Program-made: the position numbers and the translations under genes
From: Chloroflexota bacterium
Lineage (GTDB): Bacteria > Chloroflexota > Anaerolineae > Promineifilales > Promineifilaceae
DNA length: 64,000 bases
Direction of reading: 5' to 3'
Assembly (NCBI GenBank): GCA_002746795.1
Contig: PDQY01000099.1
Location: forward strand, 20,015 to 84,014
In this document: in pieces, positions 52,640 through 63,286 of the stretch
Numbering within the stretch: position 1 is the first letter of the stretch
Layout: every line of letters begins with the position of its first letter
Notes under the pieces: generated by a model
Told to the model about the DNA's origin: nothing
The model's input: only the letters and a program-made list of their open reading frames with translations
Database searches by the model: none

Positions 52640-55600
52640 CTACACTCCCCCATTCCAATCCCACATTTCCAGCCGCTCCAGCACCTGTACCAATGCGACC
52701 TGCCATTCGTGGGTTCCCATGTCACGGGACAACCACACGGCCGTTTTACTCACACGTACATCACGACCCAAATATTGCTGGAGATGGTATCGCTTCACAT
52801 TGTTGACTTCCGGGATGCGGATACGGACTTGACCTGCCTCAGTGGTAACGGCCGTTATCCGAGCCTGACGAGCCAACACCTTAACGCGCAGTTGATACAA
52901 CAAGTTGTGCACCGGATCAGGTATCGAACCAAAGCGATCCGCCAATTCAGCCGCCATCTCATCAATTTCAAGCAGCGAATCCAGCAGCGCCATCCGTCGG
53001 TACAAACGCAAACGCAAAGCCCCATCCGGCACATAATCAGTAGGCACATAAGCAGCCAACGGCAGATCAATCAACACAGCCTCTGGCAAATCAACCGCCA
53101 ACGCCTCCCCCTTTTCCGCCGCCTTTAACCGCTTAACCGCATTCGTGAGCAGCCGCGTGTACAAATCAAAGCCCACCGCAGAAATATGCCCGCTTTGTTG
53201 CCCGCCAAGCAGATCACCAGCCCCGCGAATCTCCATGTCACGCATAGCGATCTGGTAACCAGCCCCAAGCTGCGTATTCTCCGCCAACGTTTCCAGACGT
53301 GCCTGAGCGTCACCCGTCAGCGTGCGCCAGGGAGCGTGGAAGAAATAGGCATAAGCCCGCCGGGTAGCCCGTCCAACCCGACCCCGTAGCTGATACAACT
53401 GGGAAAGCCCAAACTGCTCAGCGCGATCCACAATCAAAGTATTGGCATTGGGGAAGTCGATACCGCTTTCAATAATCGTCGTCGAGAGCAAAATATCAAT
53501 GTGGCCTTTAGAGAAATCCATCATGATCTTCTCAAGTTGGCGCTCACTCATTTGCCCATGCCCAATGGCAATAATTGCCTCCGGCACCAACGCTTGCAGC
53601 CGACGATATATGATGTTGATGGTCTGCACGCGGTTGTGGACGAAGAAAATTTGGCCGCCACGATCCAGTTCCCGCAAAATAGCACTTTTAAGCCGGGTTT
53701 CATCAACCTCACCCACATAGGTTTGCACCGGCAGCCGTTCGGCTGGCGCCGTGTCAATGACACTGATGTCACGCACGCCAGCCAAGCTCATGTAGAGCGT
53801 GCGGGGAATTGGAGTAGCGGTCATCGTGAGTACGTCCACCTCAGTACGCCAGCTTTTCAACTTCTCCTTGTGCGCCACGCCAAAGCGCTGTTCCTCGTCG
53901 ATGATAACCAAACCCAAATCCTTAAACGACACATCATCTGATACCAGCCGATGCGTGCCAATGATGATATCCACCTGACCCTGGCGCAAGCCTTGCACAA
54001 TTTTTTCTTGCTGGCTTTGGGTGCGAAAGCGGGAAAGCATTTCCACTTTCACCGGAAATGGGTGCAAGCGGTCGCGGAAAGTGTAGTAATGCTGCTGCGC
54101 CAAAATCGTCGTAGGCACCAAAATCGCCACCTGCTTGCCATCAATAACGGCCTTAAAAGCAGACCGTAAAGCCACCTCTGTTTTGCCGTAACCCACATCG
54201 CCGCAAATAAGACGATCCATCGGTTTAGCCCGTTCCATATCATCTTTAACTTCGCTGATGACGCGCAGTTGGTCTTCCGTTTCCCGATAGGGGAAGCTGG
54301 CCTCCAGTTCCGTTTGCCATTCATTATCTGGCGCAAAAGCATGACCGGAAACTGTTTCTCGAGCAGCGTACAGCTCCAGCAGTTCACCTGCCAGGTCGTG
54401 GGCAGCCCGCTGTGCCTGGGTCTTGGCTCTGTTCCATGATTTTTCACCCAGGCGATTGAGCGCTGGCGGTCGTTCATCTGAGCCAACCCATTTGCTGAGA
54501 CGATCTGCTTGATGAACGGGTACGTAAAGCACATCGCTGTTGGCATATTTGATGAGCAGATATTCCCGCTCCATGCCGCCAATGGTACGGCTGACCAAAC
54601 CCTGGAATTTGCCGATACCATATTCCAAATGCACCACATAATTGCCCGCTTGAATGTCAGAAAAGTATGTTTCGGGAGCGGCCGCTTTCGGTTTGCGCCA
54701 GCGGCGGGGAGCAGGACGGTTCCAACCAAAGATTTCAGCATCGGTGAGCAGGCCAAGCAAGATTTTGTTGTTTTCCCGGTTTACGAGATTAAAGCCTTCG
54801 GCAACGGCTCCATGCACAAAAGAGAGGGTGCCATCTGCGGGCAAGCCGAGCAGCTCCTCAACATGTTGGATATTTTTGTCGATGTTGGGCAGCAGCACGG
54901 AATCTGCTTTCTTCCGCTGGTCTTCGCGCCATAATTCTGCCAGGCGAGCCGCCTGTAAGCTAACCACAACTGTACGCTCATTTTCAACACGAGTCTGCTT
55001 GAGATGGGTTAACAGCGGACGCATTTGGCCGCCATAGCGGGGGCCCGGTTCAAAGGAATCGGCCAAGGCGACCAATGGCATCTCGGTCTCTTCTCTACCT
55101 TCCCCCAAAATCAAGGGCTGCCACCAGTTTAAATCTGATTCAATTTCAGGCCAAATAAACAAGGGATTGGGATAATCAGGAGGCAGACTGGGTTGTTCTT
55201 CAGCTATTTGGTTGGCGTGTTGTCGTAATTCAGAAACGGCCGTTTCTAGTTCACGCCAATCATCAACTACCACCAGCGCATTGTCGGGCAGGTAACTGAG
55301 CAGGGTAGCGGGCTGGGCGTAAATCAGCGGCAGGTAAAATTCGATATTGGGAAAGGAACGGCCGTTTACCAAATCCTCAATATCATCTTGCCAGGAAGGT
55401 AAACTATCCTCAGAAGGTCTGGCATCTTCAGGCAGCACCGAACCGTAACGGGCAGCAGCCAGCGGCAAGGCTTCTCGGGCAGGGGGAATGACAATGCCCT
55501 GCTGCATCTCAGGTAGTATTTGCATAGAACGCTGGGTAGTGGGGTCAAAGAGGCGAACGGTGTCGATCTCATCGCCAAACAGTTCAATGCGAATGGGGAA

Positions 55601-56224
55601 TGGCACTTGGGGCGGGAAGATGTCGATGATGCCCCCGCGCCGACTAAACTGCCCAGGTGCTTCCACCACGCTCACCGATTCGTAACCAATGTCGAACCAG
55701 TGATGGCTCGTTTTTTCTAAATCCAGTCTGCCACCCAAGCGCAAGACCCGTGTGGCGGTGATGAATTGGCGTTTGGGCAAAGTTTTCTGCAAAAAGGCGC
55801 GTGCCGAGGAGACGATGAGCAATGGTTTATCTGGCGCCGACATTTGTGGATGCTGCCCGGCCATCAAGCGGCACAAAACTCGCAAACGGCTTAAGCGGCT
55901 GGTCTCTCCCCACGGCCCCCGGTCATATGGCAGCGGCGTCGGTTCGGAGAAACAGTAGACGTTTTCATCTTCTGGCAGCCACGCTTCCAGCATCTGCATC
56001 CACCGAGACGCCGCATCAACGCGCCCTGTGAGCAGCAAAACAGGCACCTGTCGGGAACGAAATAGTTTTGCCAAGATGGGCGCACGGGCACCAGCTGGCA
56101 GCAGCAAGGGCGTAACGGCCGTTTCGGCAGAGCCAACGGCAGGCGTGTCACCATTTACTGCCGCAACCAATTCAGCATAGGCCGGCAGTTCATCAAAAAC
56201 ATTGAGTATTCCAGATAGATCCAT
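52640..56224 (-). CDS. mfd: Transcription-repair coupling factor
   Basis: [54 protein letters not shown]. Confidence 0.96.
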   Translation of the reverse strand: MDLSGILNVFDELPAYAELVAAVNGDTPAVGSAETAVTPLLLPAGARAPILAKLFRSRQVPVLLLTGRVDAASRWMQMLEAWLPEDENVYCFSEPTPLPYDRGPWGETSRLSRLRVLCRLMAGQHPQMSAPDKPLLIVSSARAFLQKTLPKRQFITATRVLRLGGRLDLEKTSHHWFDIGYESVSVVEAPGQFSRRGGIIDIFPPQVPFPIRIELFGDEIDTVRLFDPTTQRSMQILPEMQQGIVIPPAREALPLAAARYGSVLPEDARPSEDSLPSWQDDIEDLVNGRSFPNIEFYLPLIYAQPATLLSYLPDNALVVVDDWRELETAVSELRQHANQIAEEQPSLPPDYPNPLFIWPEIESDLNWWQPLILGEGREETEMPLVALADSFEPGPRYGGQMRPLLTHLKQTRVENERTVVVSLQAARLAELWREDQRKKADSVLLPNIDKNIQHVEELLGLPADGTLSFVHGAVAEGFNLVNRENNKILLGLLTDAEIFGWNRPAPRRWRKPKAAAPETYFSDIQAGNYVVHLEYGIGKFQGLVSRTIGGMEREYLLIKYANSDVLYVPVHQADRLSKWVGSDERPPALNRLGEKSWNRAKTQAQRAAHDLAGELLELYAARETVSGHAFAPDNEWQTELEASFPYRETEDQLRVISEVKDDMERAKPMDRLICGDVGYGKTEVALRSAFKAVIDGKQVAILVPTTILAQQHYYTFRDRLHPFPVKVEMLSRFRTQSQQEKIVQGLRQGQVDIIIGTHRLVSDDVSFKDLGLVIIDEEQRFGVAHKEKLKSWRTEVDVLTMTATPIPRTLYMSLAGVRDISVIDTAPAERLPVQTYVGEVDETRLKSAILRELDRGGQIFFVHNRVQTINIIYRRLQALVPEAIIAIGHGQMSERQLEKIMMDFSKGHIDILLSTTIIESGIDFPNANTLIVDRAEQFGLSQLYQLRGRVGRATRRAYAYFFHAPWRTLTGDAQARLETLAENTQLGAGYQIAMRDMEIRGAGDLLGGQQSGHISAVGFDLYTRLLTNAVKRLKAAEKGEALAVDLPEAVLIDLPLAAYVPTDYVPDGALRLRLYRRMALLDSLLEIDEMAAELADRFGSIPDPVHNLLYQLRVKVLARQARITAVTTEAGQVRIRIPEVNNVKRYHLQQYLGRDVRVSKTAVWLSRDMGTHEWQVALVQVLERLEMWDWNGGV

Positions 56225-56306
56225 AGGATTGACGATTTAAGATTGACTGTGTTCCGCTTACCGATTACAGATTGCTGATTACAAATAACGGATTACAGTT
56301 CACGAG

Positions 56307-56945
56307 TTACAAGTCACGCGCCCGCTTCACGTTATGCCGGGTCATGGCTAAATTTATGCCATCCTGTATAAAGGTTTCTACGGCGCGGCTGGCCTCCTCC
56401 AATAGTTCAGCGACGATGGGCTGCTCATCTTTGCCAAAATCTTGCAAAACGTAGGCGGCTGGGGGCATTTTCCCGGGCGGCCGTCCAATCCCCAGACGCA
56501 GGCGCGGGAACGCTTGCCCCAGATGGTTGACGATGGATTTCATGCCATTGTGACCACCGGTACCACCTTTTTCGCGCAGGCGTAAGGTACCCAACGGTAA
56601 ATCTAATTCATCGTAAATCACGAGTATGCGCTCAGGCGGAATTTTGTAATATGTCGCCAAGGGGCCGATAGCATCACCGCTGCGATTCATGAAGGTTTGC
56701 GGCTTGGCCAGGATGACGCTGTGGTGGGCACAACGGCCGTTACCGATGATCGCTTTGTGCTGCACCTTACCCATCTTAATCTGACAGGAAGCTGCTAGAC
56801 GATCAACCGCCATAAAACCAATGTTATGCCGGTTTCCCTGGTATTCACGCCCTGGATTCCCCAGACCGACGATGAGGAATTTGTCGCTGGCAGAATGGTT
56901 ATCTTTATCGTCTGTGTGAAATAAGCGATCCCAAAGCTCTTGCAT
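56307..56945 (-). CDS. pth: Peptidyl-tRNA hydrolase
   Basis: FLIVGLGNPGREYQGNRHNIGFMAVDRLA; KPQTFMNRSGDAIGPLATYY. Confidence 0.95.
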   Translation of the reverse strand: MQELWDRLFHTDDKDNHSASDKFLIVGLGNPGREYQGNRHNIGFMAVDRLAASCQIKMGKVQHKAIIGNGRCAHHSVILAKPQTFMNRSGDAIGPLATYYKIPPERILVIYDELDLPLGTLRLREKGGTGGHNGMKSIVNHLGQAFPRLRLGIGRPPGKMPPAAYVLQDFGKDEQPIVAELLEEASRAVETFIQDGINLAMTRHNVKRARDL

Positions 56946-57033
56946 TTTCGTAACTAACTTGTTTATTGGACGCTGATGCCGTGGAACTTTGATTTTTCAT
57001 GCTCGAGGTTCTCCGGTATTCGTGTCCCCAAAA

Positions 57034-57804
57034 TTATTGTTGTTTTCTCGTCCAAAATAGGTGCCACAAACGGCGGCCAATGGCGCGAATGAGCAGGTAA
57101 AACGCCAACAAGCCAAACAAAAAGCCAACGAATCCAACGCCTAACCCAAAAGCGCGACCAAAACGCCCTGTGTCAACGGTGGCTAACTGCCCAAACAAAC
57201 CGCCGCTTGATTCTTCGCTGCCACCAATGGCGGCCACAGGTGTCGCTGTCTCCGCTGGGCCTGGTAGTGGCGTTGAAGTGGGAAAAGGGGTCAGCGAGGG
57301 CAACGGTTCATTGGGTTGGAAAACGGCCGTGGCCGCTTGGGCTGTTGACGTGGGCAGCGCTTCAATCGTACCTGCACTGGTGGGGGTGGGAGTGGGCTCA
57401 TCATTGACGATGAGCAGATCGCTGACAAAATATTCGTCATAGTTGTAATCGTTCTTCACCACACGCAGACGCAGTTGATAACGGCCGTCAGGAAAAACTG
57501 GGGCACCAATATCACGTCCCACTGTGGTATCCCAAACCGCCAATGAGCCATTCACCACCGGCTCGCTGCCTTCGGCAAAGACAATCCAGTCCGCAGCCGG
57601 GTCAGACACATGGCGAAAGGCCAACTCGTAACGCAAGTAGTCAGGGTGTGAGGCAGTGCCGACCACACTCACAATGCCACTAATTTCACTTCCTGAAGCT
57701 GGCTCTGAGATGCCATTGTCTGATTGTGCCTGAACGGGAACAACGGCCGTTTTCAGACCCAACATTATAAACGTTAATAGTACCAAAGCAATCCGCGCCA
57801 TCAC
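57034..57804 (-). CDS. Secreted membrane-anchored protein with Ig-like domain
   Basis: Signal peptide; SEPASGSEISGIVSVVGTASHPDYLRYEL; T/P-rich linker; C-terminal TM. Confidence 0.65.
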   Translation of the reverse strand: MMARIALVLLTFIMLGLKTAVVPVQAQSDNGISEPASGSEISGIVSVVGTASHPDYLRYELAFRHVSDPAADWIVFAEGSEPVVNGSLAVWDTTVGRDIGAPVFPDGRYQLRLRVVKNDYNYDEYFVSDLLIVNDEPTPTPTSAGTIEALPTSTAQAATAVFQPNEPLPSLTPFPTSTPLPGPAETATPVAAIGGSEESSGGLFGQLATVDTGRFGRAFGLGVGFVGFLFGLLAFYLLIRAIGRRLWHLFWTRKQQ

Positions 57805-57973
57805 TGGCAGACCTCATCTCTTTCGTTTAAGATACGCATCATTGACCATGTATATTTTTCAAGGTAAAACAAACAAGTGAATCTAACACAAACCCCCACG
57901 TCTGGCGAATGCAGGGTAGAAAAATTTATTGAAATCTAACCTCTTGGCAATCGAGAGATAAGGAAAACAGGTT

Positions 57974-59926
57974 ATGACCAATCATCAAGCAAAAGTTTGG
58001 CTAGTTTTTATCAGTCTGGGACTTGCCGCGCTGTTATTCACCGCTTGCAGCACAGAAACGTCAACGAATAACGCAACAGCAGAATCCGCTCCCCCCACTG
58101 CGGAAACCCTGACAGAGAATAGGGCGGCAGATACGATTGAACAGGGGGAAGTTCTCAGCGATGTCAGTGATATTTTTGAGGAAGCAGCTGAAAGCAGCCA
58201 GCCTAACCATGACAATGAAGAAATTGCCTTAGTAAACACAGCATATGATGGCAATGTGCCCGTGGGCTTTACCGAAACGGGTAATCCATATCGGGGCAAT
58301 CCCAATGCACCAGTAGTCATTGAGGAGTTTTCCGACTTTCAATGACCGTTTTGCGGCCGGTTTGCGGAGCAAACCCTTACGGAGTTAGACAAAAACCAAA
58401 TCATAAATGGCGACGTTTTATACATTTACTACGACTATCCCCTAAACAGCCATCCTCAAGCGATGGTTTCAGCCAATGCGGCTCGCTGCGCTGGGGAACA
58501 GGCAGCCCCCGCCTATTGGGATATGCACGACATCCTGTTTAACCGTCCCCGGGAATGGAGCAACAACAATGCCACTCGTGAGTTTATTCGGTATGCTGAA
58601 GAGATAGGCCTTGATGTTGATGACTTTACGACTTGTGTCGAAGAAGAGCGGTATTTCGAGCAGATACAATCCAATTTTGAGTATGGCATGAGCAAAGGTG
58701 TTTCTAGCACGCCTTACTTTTTTGTCAACGAGCAGCCTCTTGTGGGGGCACAGCCCACAAATGTGTTCAACGAGGCGATTGCCACTGTTTTGGCAGGGGG
58801 GAAACTGGCCAATGCGGTTCCTGATGCGCCCCCACCACAACCAACTCCAATTACCATTGCTGATGAAGGGGCAGCCGCCGTGTTAGGCAGTAACGATGCC
58901 CCTTACACCATTGTTGAATTTACCAATTATGGTTGCGAACGGTGTGCAGAACAAGCGATTAACACCTTGCCCACAGTTCAAGATTATCTGATCTCACCCG
59001 GCCAAATTCGTTATGTGATTAAGGATTTACCGGGGGAATCTCCAGAATCGCAAATTGCGGCTGTAGCTGCGCGCTGCGCGGGTGAGCAGGATGCAGATGC
59101 CTATTGGCAAATGCATAAGTCTCTGTTCAGAACGCAAGCAGATTGGCTAGAAAGTAATGATGCTGAATCTATGTTTATGGATTTAGCTGATGAACTGGCT
59201 TTAGATGCGGTGGCCTTTGCTGATTGTGTGGGCAGTGGTCAATTCGACGCGGAGTTACAAGCCAATGTCATGGAAGCAAATGAGTTAGACATTCCAGGCT
59301 ATCCCCATTTCGTCATTGAGGGGCAATCGTTGAGCGGCGTCAAACCTAATGCGTTGGCTATTGTGCTTAAATTGCCCATGGATGTTCCTAGGGACACTGG
59401 CGCTTTTGCTATGGGTGATCCTGATGCTCCGATCACAATCATTGAGTATACGGATTATCAATGTCCCTTCTGCACCAGACATTTTGTGGAAACTTTGCCA
59501 TTGCTCAAGGAGAATTTTATTGATACGGGCAAGGTGTATTATGTGGTTAAGGATTTTCCCTTGACCAACATCCATCCTCAGGCAACGAAGGCTGGTGAAG
59601 CGGCACGTTGTGCGGGTGAGCAAGATGCTTACATGCCCATGCATGATGCGATATTTGCAGGGCAAGCAGCCTGGAGTGGGAATCCCGATGCAGCGAATCT
59701 GTTTATCGGTTATGCCGCTGATTTAGGATTGGATAAGGAGGCCTTCTCTGAATGTCTGAATAGTGGTCGCCTGGAAACGGCCGTTCTCGATAACATGAAT
59801 GAGGGCGCGAGCTTTGGCGTCACTGGCACTCCCGCTTTCTTCATCAACGGCATTCTGGTTTCTGGGGCGCTGCCTTATGACTCTTTTGAGCAAGGGCTCA
59901 ACAATATGCTGGCGGAACTGGAATAA
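57974..59926 (+). CDS. Three-domain DsbA-like thioredoxin-fold lipoprotein with in-frame TGA (candidate selenoprotein)
   Basis: 57974-58345 and 58463-59926 are in the same frame; readthrough gives VIEEFSDFQ[U]PFCGRFAEQT...; domain 2 has CERC, domain 3 has IEYTDYQCPFC; N-terminal LFTAC lipobox. Confidence 0.8.
58346..58382 (+). promoter_or_regulatory. Candidate bacterial SECIS-like hairpin directly after TGA (58343-58345)
   Basis: GGTTTGC-GGA-GCAAACC perfect 7-bp stem (58359-58375), outer pairing CCGT (58346-58349) with ACGG (58379-58382); G in first loop positions; loop begins 21 nt after the UGA. Confidence 0.65.
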
Positions 59927-59999
59927 TATTTAAGCGCAGAGGGTGCAGCTGGCGCAGTTTTTTCTCTGCCTCTCTGCATCTTTGCTTGGGGCACAGGTG

Positions 60000-60965
60000 A
60001 TGACAGCAAAAGGAAGGAAACGCGCCCCGCGCAATCGCACGTTGACGTTGTCGGCGGCGGCGCAAGTGGAGCTGAGTAAGCGGCTTTTGCAGGTGGATGA
60101 TTCAATCTCGGGGGATGAGGTGGTCAACCACACTATCCAGCAGGATTTATTCGACGTGCTGGCATGGCTGCCTAGTAAGGCGGCGGATCTGCTTTTTGCT
60201 GATCCGCCGTATAACCTGACAAAATCGTTTAACGGCCGTTCCTTTACCGCCACCACCCTCTCTGAGTACGAAACCTGGCTGGAAAGCTGGCTTATTCCCT
60301 GCAAACGCATTCTTAAACCAACTGCTTCGCTTTATATTTGTGGCGACTGGCGTTCGGCAGCTGCCATTCAGCGCGTGCTGGAAAGCCACTTTATCGTGCG
60401 CAATCGCATCACCTGGGAGCGGGAAAAAGGGCGCGGCGCTAAGAGCAATTGGAAAAACGCCTCAGAGGATATTTGGTTTGCCACGATGTCTAGCGCATAC
60501 ACGTTCAATGTCGATGCCGTCAAACTAAAACGGCAAGTGATAGCACCATATACCAACGAGGAAGGACAGCCAAAAGATTGGGATCAAGAAGAGAACGGCC
60601 GTTTTCGCCTTACCTATCCCTCCAATCTATGGACCGACCTCACCGTGCCATTTTGGTCCATGCCTGAAAACACAGATCATCCCACACAAAAACCAGAGAA
60701 ATTGCTGGCAAAAATCATTCTCGCCAGCAGCAATGAAGGGGACGTGGTATTTGACCCGTTCCTCGGTTCCGGCACCACCTCAGTAGTAGCCAAGAAGTTG
60801 GGACGGCAGTACATTGGGGTAGAGATTGATGAGCAGTATGCTTGTCTCGCTGAAAAGCGGCTGATTCTAGCCGAAGCAGATAGTTCAATTCAAGGGTATT
60901 CTGATGGCTTTTTCTGGGAACGAAATACGCTTGCTGCTCAGAAAAAACAAACCGGGAAAGGGTAG
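60000..60965 (+). CDS. Site-specific DNA methyltransferase (beta-type order), no adjacent restriction gene seen
   Basis: Motif IV ADPPYNLTKSF precedes motif I FDPFLGSGTTSVVAKKLGRQYIGVEID. Confidence 0.9.
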   Translation: MTAKGRKRAPRNRTLTLSAAAQVELSKRLLQVDDSISGDEVVNHTIQQDLFDVLAWLPSKAADLLFADPPYNLTKSFNGRSFTATTLSEYETWLESWLIPCKRILKPTASLYICGDWRSAAAIQRVLESHFIVRNRITWEREKGRGAKSNWKNASEDIWFATMSSAYTFNVDAVKLKRQVIAPYTNEEGQPKDWDQEENGRFRLTYPSNLWTDLTVPFWSMPENTDHPTQKPEKLLAKIILASSNEGDVVFDPFLGSGTTSVVAKKLGRQYIGVEIDEQYACLAEKRLILAEADSSIQGYSDGFFWERNTLAAQKKQTGKG

Positions 60966-61284
60966 ATTAAATCACATATCACGCCATAAATTGCCAGATT
61001 CAATACACTGACAAGGGTATAGGGAGGGAGACAAATACAAGGAAAATGGAAGTAGCATCAGTTATCCAATACCTGTAAAATACAGATGTAGAGCATACGT
61101 TTGGATAATCCTATATCTGGTAAAAGTGAAATTATTCTCTACCAAAGTGCAGAGAATAAGCCCAAAATACAGGTCATTCTGCAAAATCAATGGTATGGCG
61201 AACTCAAGCAAAGCTGATAACATGAATGTTTCAATTCATTACGCCGAGGCTAATTGCAGACTTGGTTGTATCTTCGCATAAGAG

Positions 61285-62076
61285 TTGATTGCTGAACTGC
61301 TATCTAACATGAATCGAGAATCAAGAGACCAATCCTTATACAACACGATTGCAAAAAAATATATGCAAAAAGATATTGTGCAATCGTCAGCATTGGCACG
61401 TAAAAGTCAATTGTTAGCGGCCATGCAGCCTGTATTGGCAAAGCGGGAAAATGTTGGCACCATCGTGGATGTTGGATGTGGAATTGGTGCGCCGGGGCTC
61501 TTCTTAAACGGCCGTTACACCCATTACATCGGTCTTGACCAATCAGTAGAAATGATTGCAGCAGGCAAACAGTTTAACCAAACAGTACCAAACGTCACCC
61601 TCATTATAAATAACGTCAAAGAATCATCTGTGCCAGATAACAGTGCGGATCTGATTTTGGTTATTGGCGCATTACATCACATGACAGGCCTGGATGACGT
61701 GATGCAAAGCATGATGCGGATGGCAAAGCCCGGTGCCGATTTTGTGGTTATCGAGCCTCAAAATGGCAACCCACTCATTCAATTGATGCGTTGGGTACGC
61801 GCAAAAATCGATGCAGGCTACTCAGAAGAGCAAATCTTCTTCTCAGAACAAGAGCTTGTTGAGCTATTTCAACGACATGGCTTACAAAACATTGATATTG
61901 CTTACCACGGGTTTCTCGCCACGCCGTTTGCACAAGTTATTATCAACCCGCAGTTTATTTCAGTACCCCTTAGTCGATTTGCAATCTGGGTTGATCATTG
62001 GCTCAACCATCAGTTGCGCGGCCCATTACGCAAGCTTAGTTTCAATATTGTACTCACAGGAACCTGCAAAAAATAA
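61285..62076 (+). CDS. SAM-dependent methyltransferase
   Basis: IVDVGCGIGAPGLFLNGRYTHYIGLDQS; SADLILVIGALHHM. Confidence 0.82.
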   Translation: MIAELLSNMNRESRDQSLYNTIAKKYMQKDIVQSSALARKSQLLAAMQPVLAKRENVGTIVDVGCGIGAPGLFLNGRYTHYIGLDQSVEMIAAGKQFNQTVPNVTLIINNVKESSVPDNSADLILVIGALHHMTGLDDVMQSMMRMAKPGADFVVIEPQNGNPLIQLMRWVRAKIDAGYSEEQIFFSEQELVELFQRHGLQNIDIAYHGFLATPFAQVIINPQFISVPLSRFAIWVDHWLNHQLRGPLRKLSFNIVLTGTCKK

Positions 62077-62086
62077 ACTAGAACTG

Positions 62087-63286
62087 ATGCTAAAAAAACG
62101 TGATTTTTTCATTTTAATTCTCCTTTTTTTACTGTTGTCTGGACTAGAAACTTTTGTCACGTATCACGCACTGACACGTCAGGCACCAGGGGCAAATGAT
62201 TATTATTCGCGCTGGTATGGCGCACGGGCACTGTTAGTTGAAGGGCGAAATCCATATGGGCTGGATGTCACCGAAGAGATTCAACCAGTCATAGAAATTG
62301 ATCCCAGCGAAGTTGGACGTGGCGGATTTAACTATCCATTGCACGTTGTGTTTATTTTTTGGCCGCTTGTTTATCTGTCATATCCGCTGGCGCAAGCAAT
62401 TTGGATGGTGACGCTGCAATGGTTTGCCCTCGGCATAGTAATTGCGTTTTTTGGCTGGCAAAAGTGGAAACCAACGATAGCTGAGCTTGTGGCGGTGGGG
62501 CTGGCAACGCTTACCTTTTATATTGTGGTACGCTCCATTTTTCTAGGACAGTTTACGCTGCCAGTTGCGTTTTTTCTAGTAGCATGTTTATGGGCATTGG
62601 GCAGCAAGCGAGATGTGATGGCAGGTATATTGCTGGCGGCAACATCTATTAAGCCGCAGATGGTGCTGTTTACAGGAATTTGGCTTGTGATCTGGGCGGT
62701 TGGGCAACGGCGATGGCGTTTTTTAATCGGGTTGTTTGGTAGTGGATTTGCCATGTTGGCGGGATCAATGGCACTTTTTCCGGCATGGCCACTGGCGTTT
62801 TATGAAGACATCGGGCGATATGCCCGCTTTGCTGGCGGGCGTAACCCGTTGGCGCTGTTGCTGCAGATGATCTGGCCAGGATATCCGCAGGGGGTGTTTA
62901 CGGCCGTTTCCACACTTATCATACTCGCCATGCTCTGGGCATGGTGGCAAAGCTGGCGTACAAAAGATGACACCCCTGATCATGGTTTGTTTTGGGCCAT
63001 CATCGTGAGCACCTTGGTTACCTTTCAAACCGGCACAACCAATCAAACCTTGCTGCTAATCCCCTGGTTTGCATGGCTAACTATGGCTGCTCAACAACGA
63101 GGCAAGCTCCCCGTTTTTGCACTATTTGCCATTTGTTCTATAGCATTGTGGGCATTGTTCCTAACCACCATTTCGGGAAACGAGGAAAATCCAGTTTTGT
63201 TTTTGCCGCTGCCGTTGTTGTCTGTTACCATGCTTTTATGGCAGACGTGGGGTGGAAGGCCAACGGCCGTTAACCCAACATCATGA
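62087..63286 (+). CDS. GT87/DUF2029-like polytopic glycosyltransferase
   Basis: DYYSRWYGARALLVEGRNPYGLDVTEEI; start chosen at MLKKRDFF because the track start overlaps the methyltransferase gene. Confidence 0.75.
   Translation: MLKKRDFFILILLFLLLSGLETFVTYHALTRQAPGANDYYSRWYGARALLVEGRNPYGLDVTEEIQPVIEIDPSEVGRGGFNYPLHVVFIFWPLVYLSYPLAQAIWMVTLQWFALGIVIAFFGWQKWKPTIAELVAVGLATLTFYIVVRSIFLGQFTLPVAFFLVACLWALGSKRDVMAGILLAATSIKPQMVLFTGIWLVIWAVGQRRWRFLIGLFGSGFAMLAGSMALFPAWPLAFYEDIGRYARFAGGRNPLALLLQMIWPGYPQGVFTAVSTLIILAMLWAWWQSWRTKDDTPDHGLFWAIIVSTLVTFQTGTTNQTLLLIPWFAWLTMAAQQRGKLPVFALFAICSIALWALFLTTISGNEENPVLFLPLPLLSVTMLLWQTWGGRPTAVNPTS

Larger units (their letters stand above)
1676..63271. repeat. Highly iterated palindrome AACGGCCGTT (56 exact copies by hand count)
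   Basis: Starts: 1676,2162,2793,3683,4390,4728,5223,5415,5871,6123,7296,7544,9793,11954,12679,13060,13639,14280,14826,15478,18605,19944,22869,23328,24033,24804,25239,26534,27571,28327,29119,29491,31183,31690,32625,32687,38129,38833,40647,48883,49059,50456,50664,50778,51536,52847,55235,55357,56114,56732,57742,59776,60231,60594,61507,63262. Confidence 0.95.

Noticed and set aside
58343-58345. Frameshift or simple pseudogene explanation for the split DsbA-like gene
   Set aside because: Both halves are in the same frame, the only interruption is one TGA at the exact redox-Cys position, and the following reading frame is intact. A point-mutation or sequencing error remains possible and is listed as the refuting outcome.
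1676-63271. AACGGCCGTT as a DNA uptake sequence, Chi or KOPS-type signal
   Set aside because: The motif is a perfect palindrome and so has no strand polarity, which polar Chi/KOPS signals require; known uptake sequences are non-palindromic and often intergenic as terminators, unlike this coding-only distribution. Not strictly excluded.
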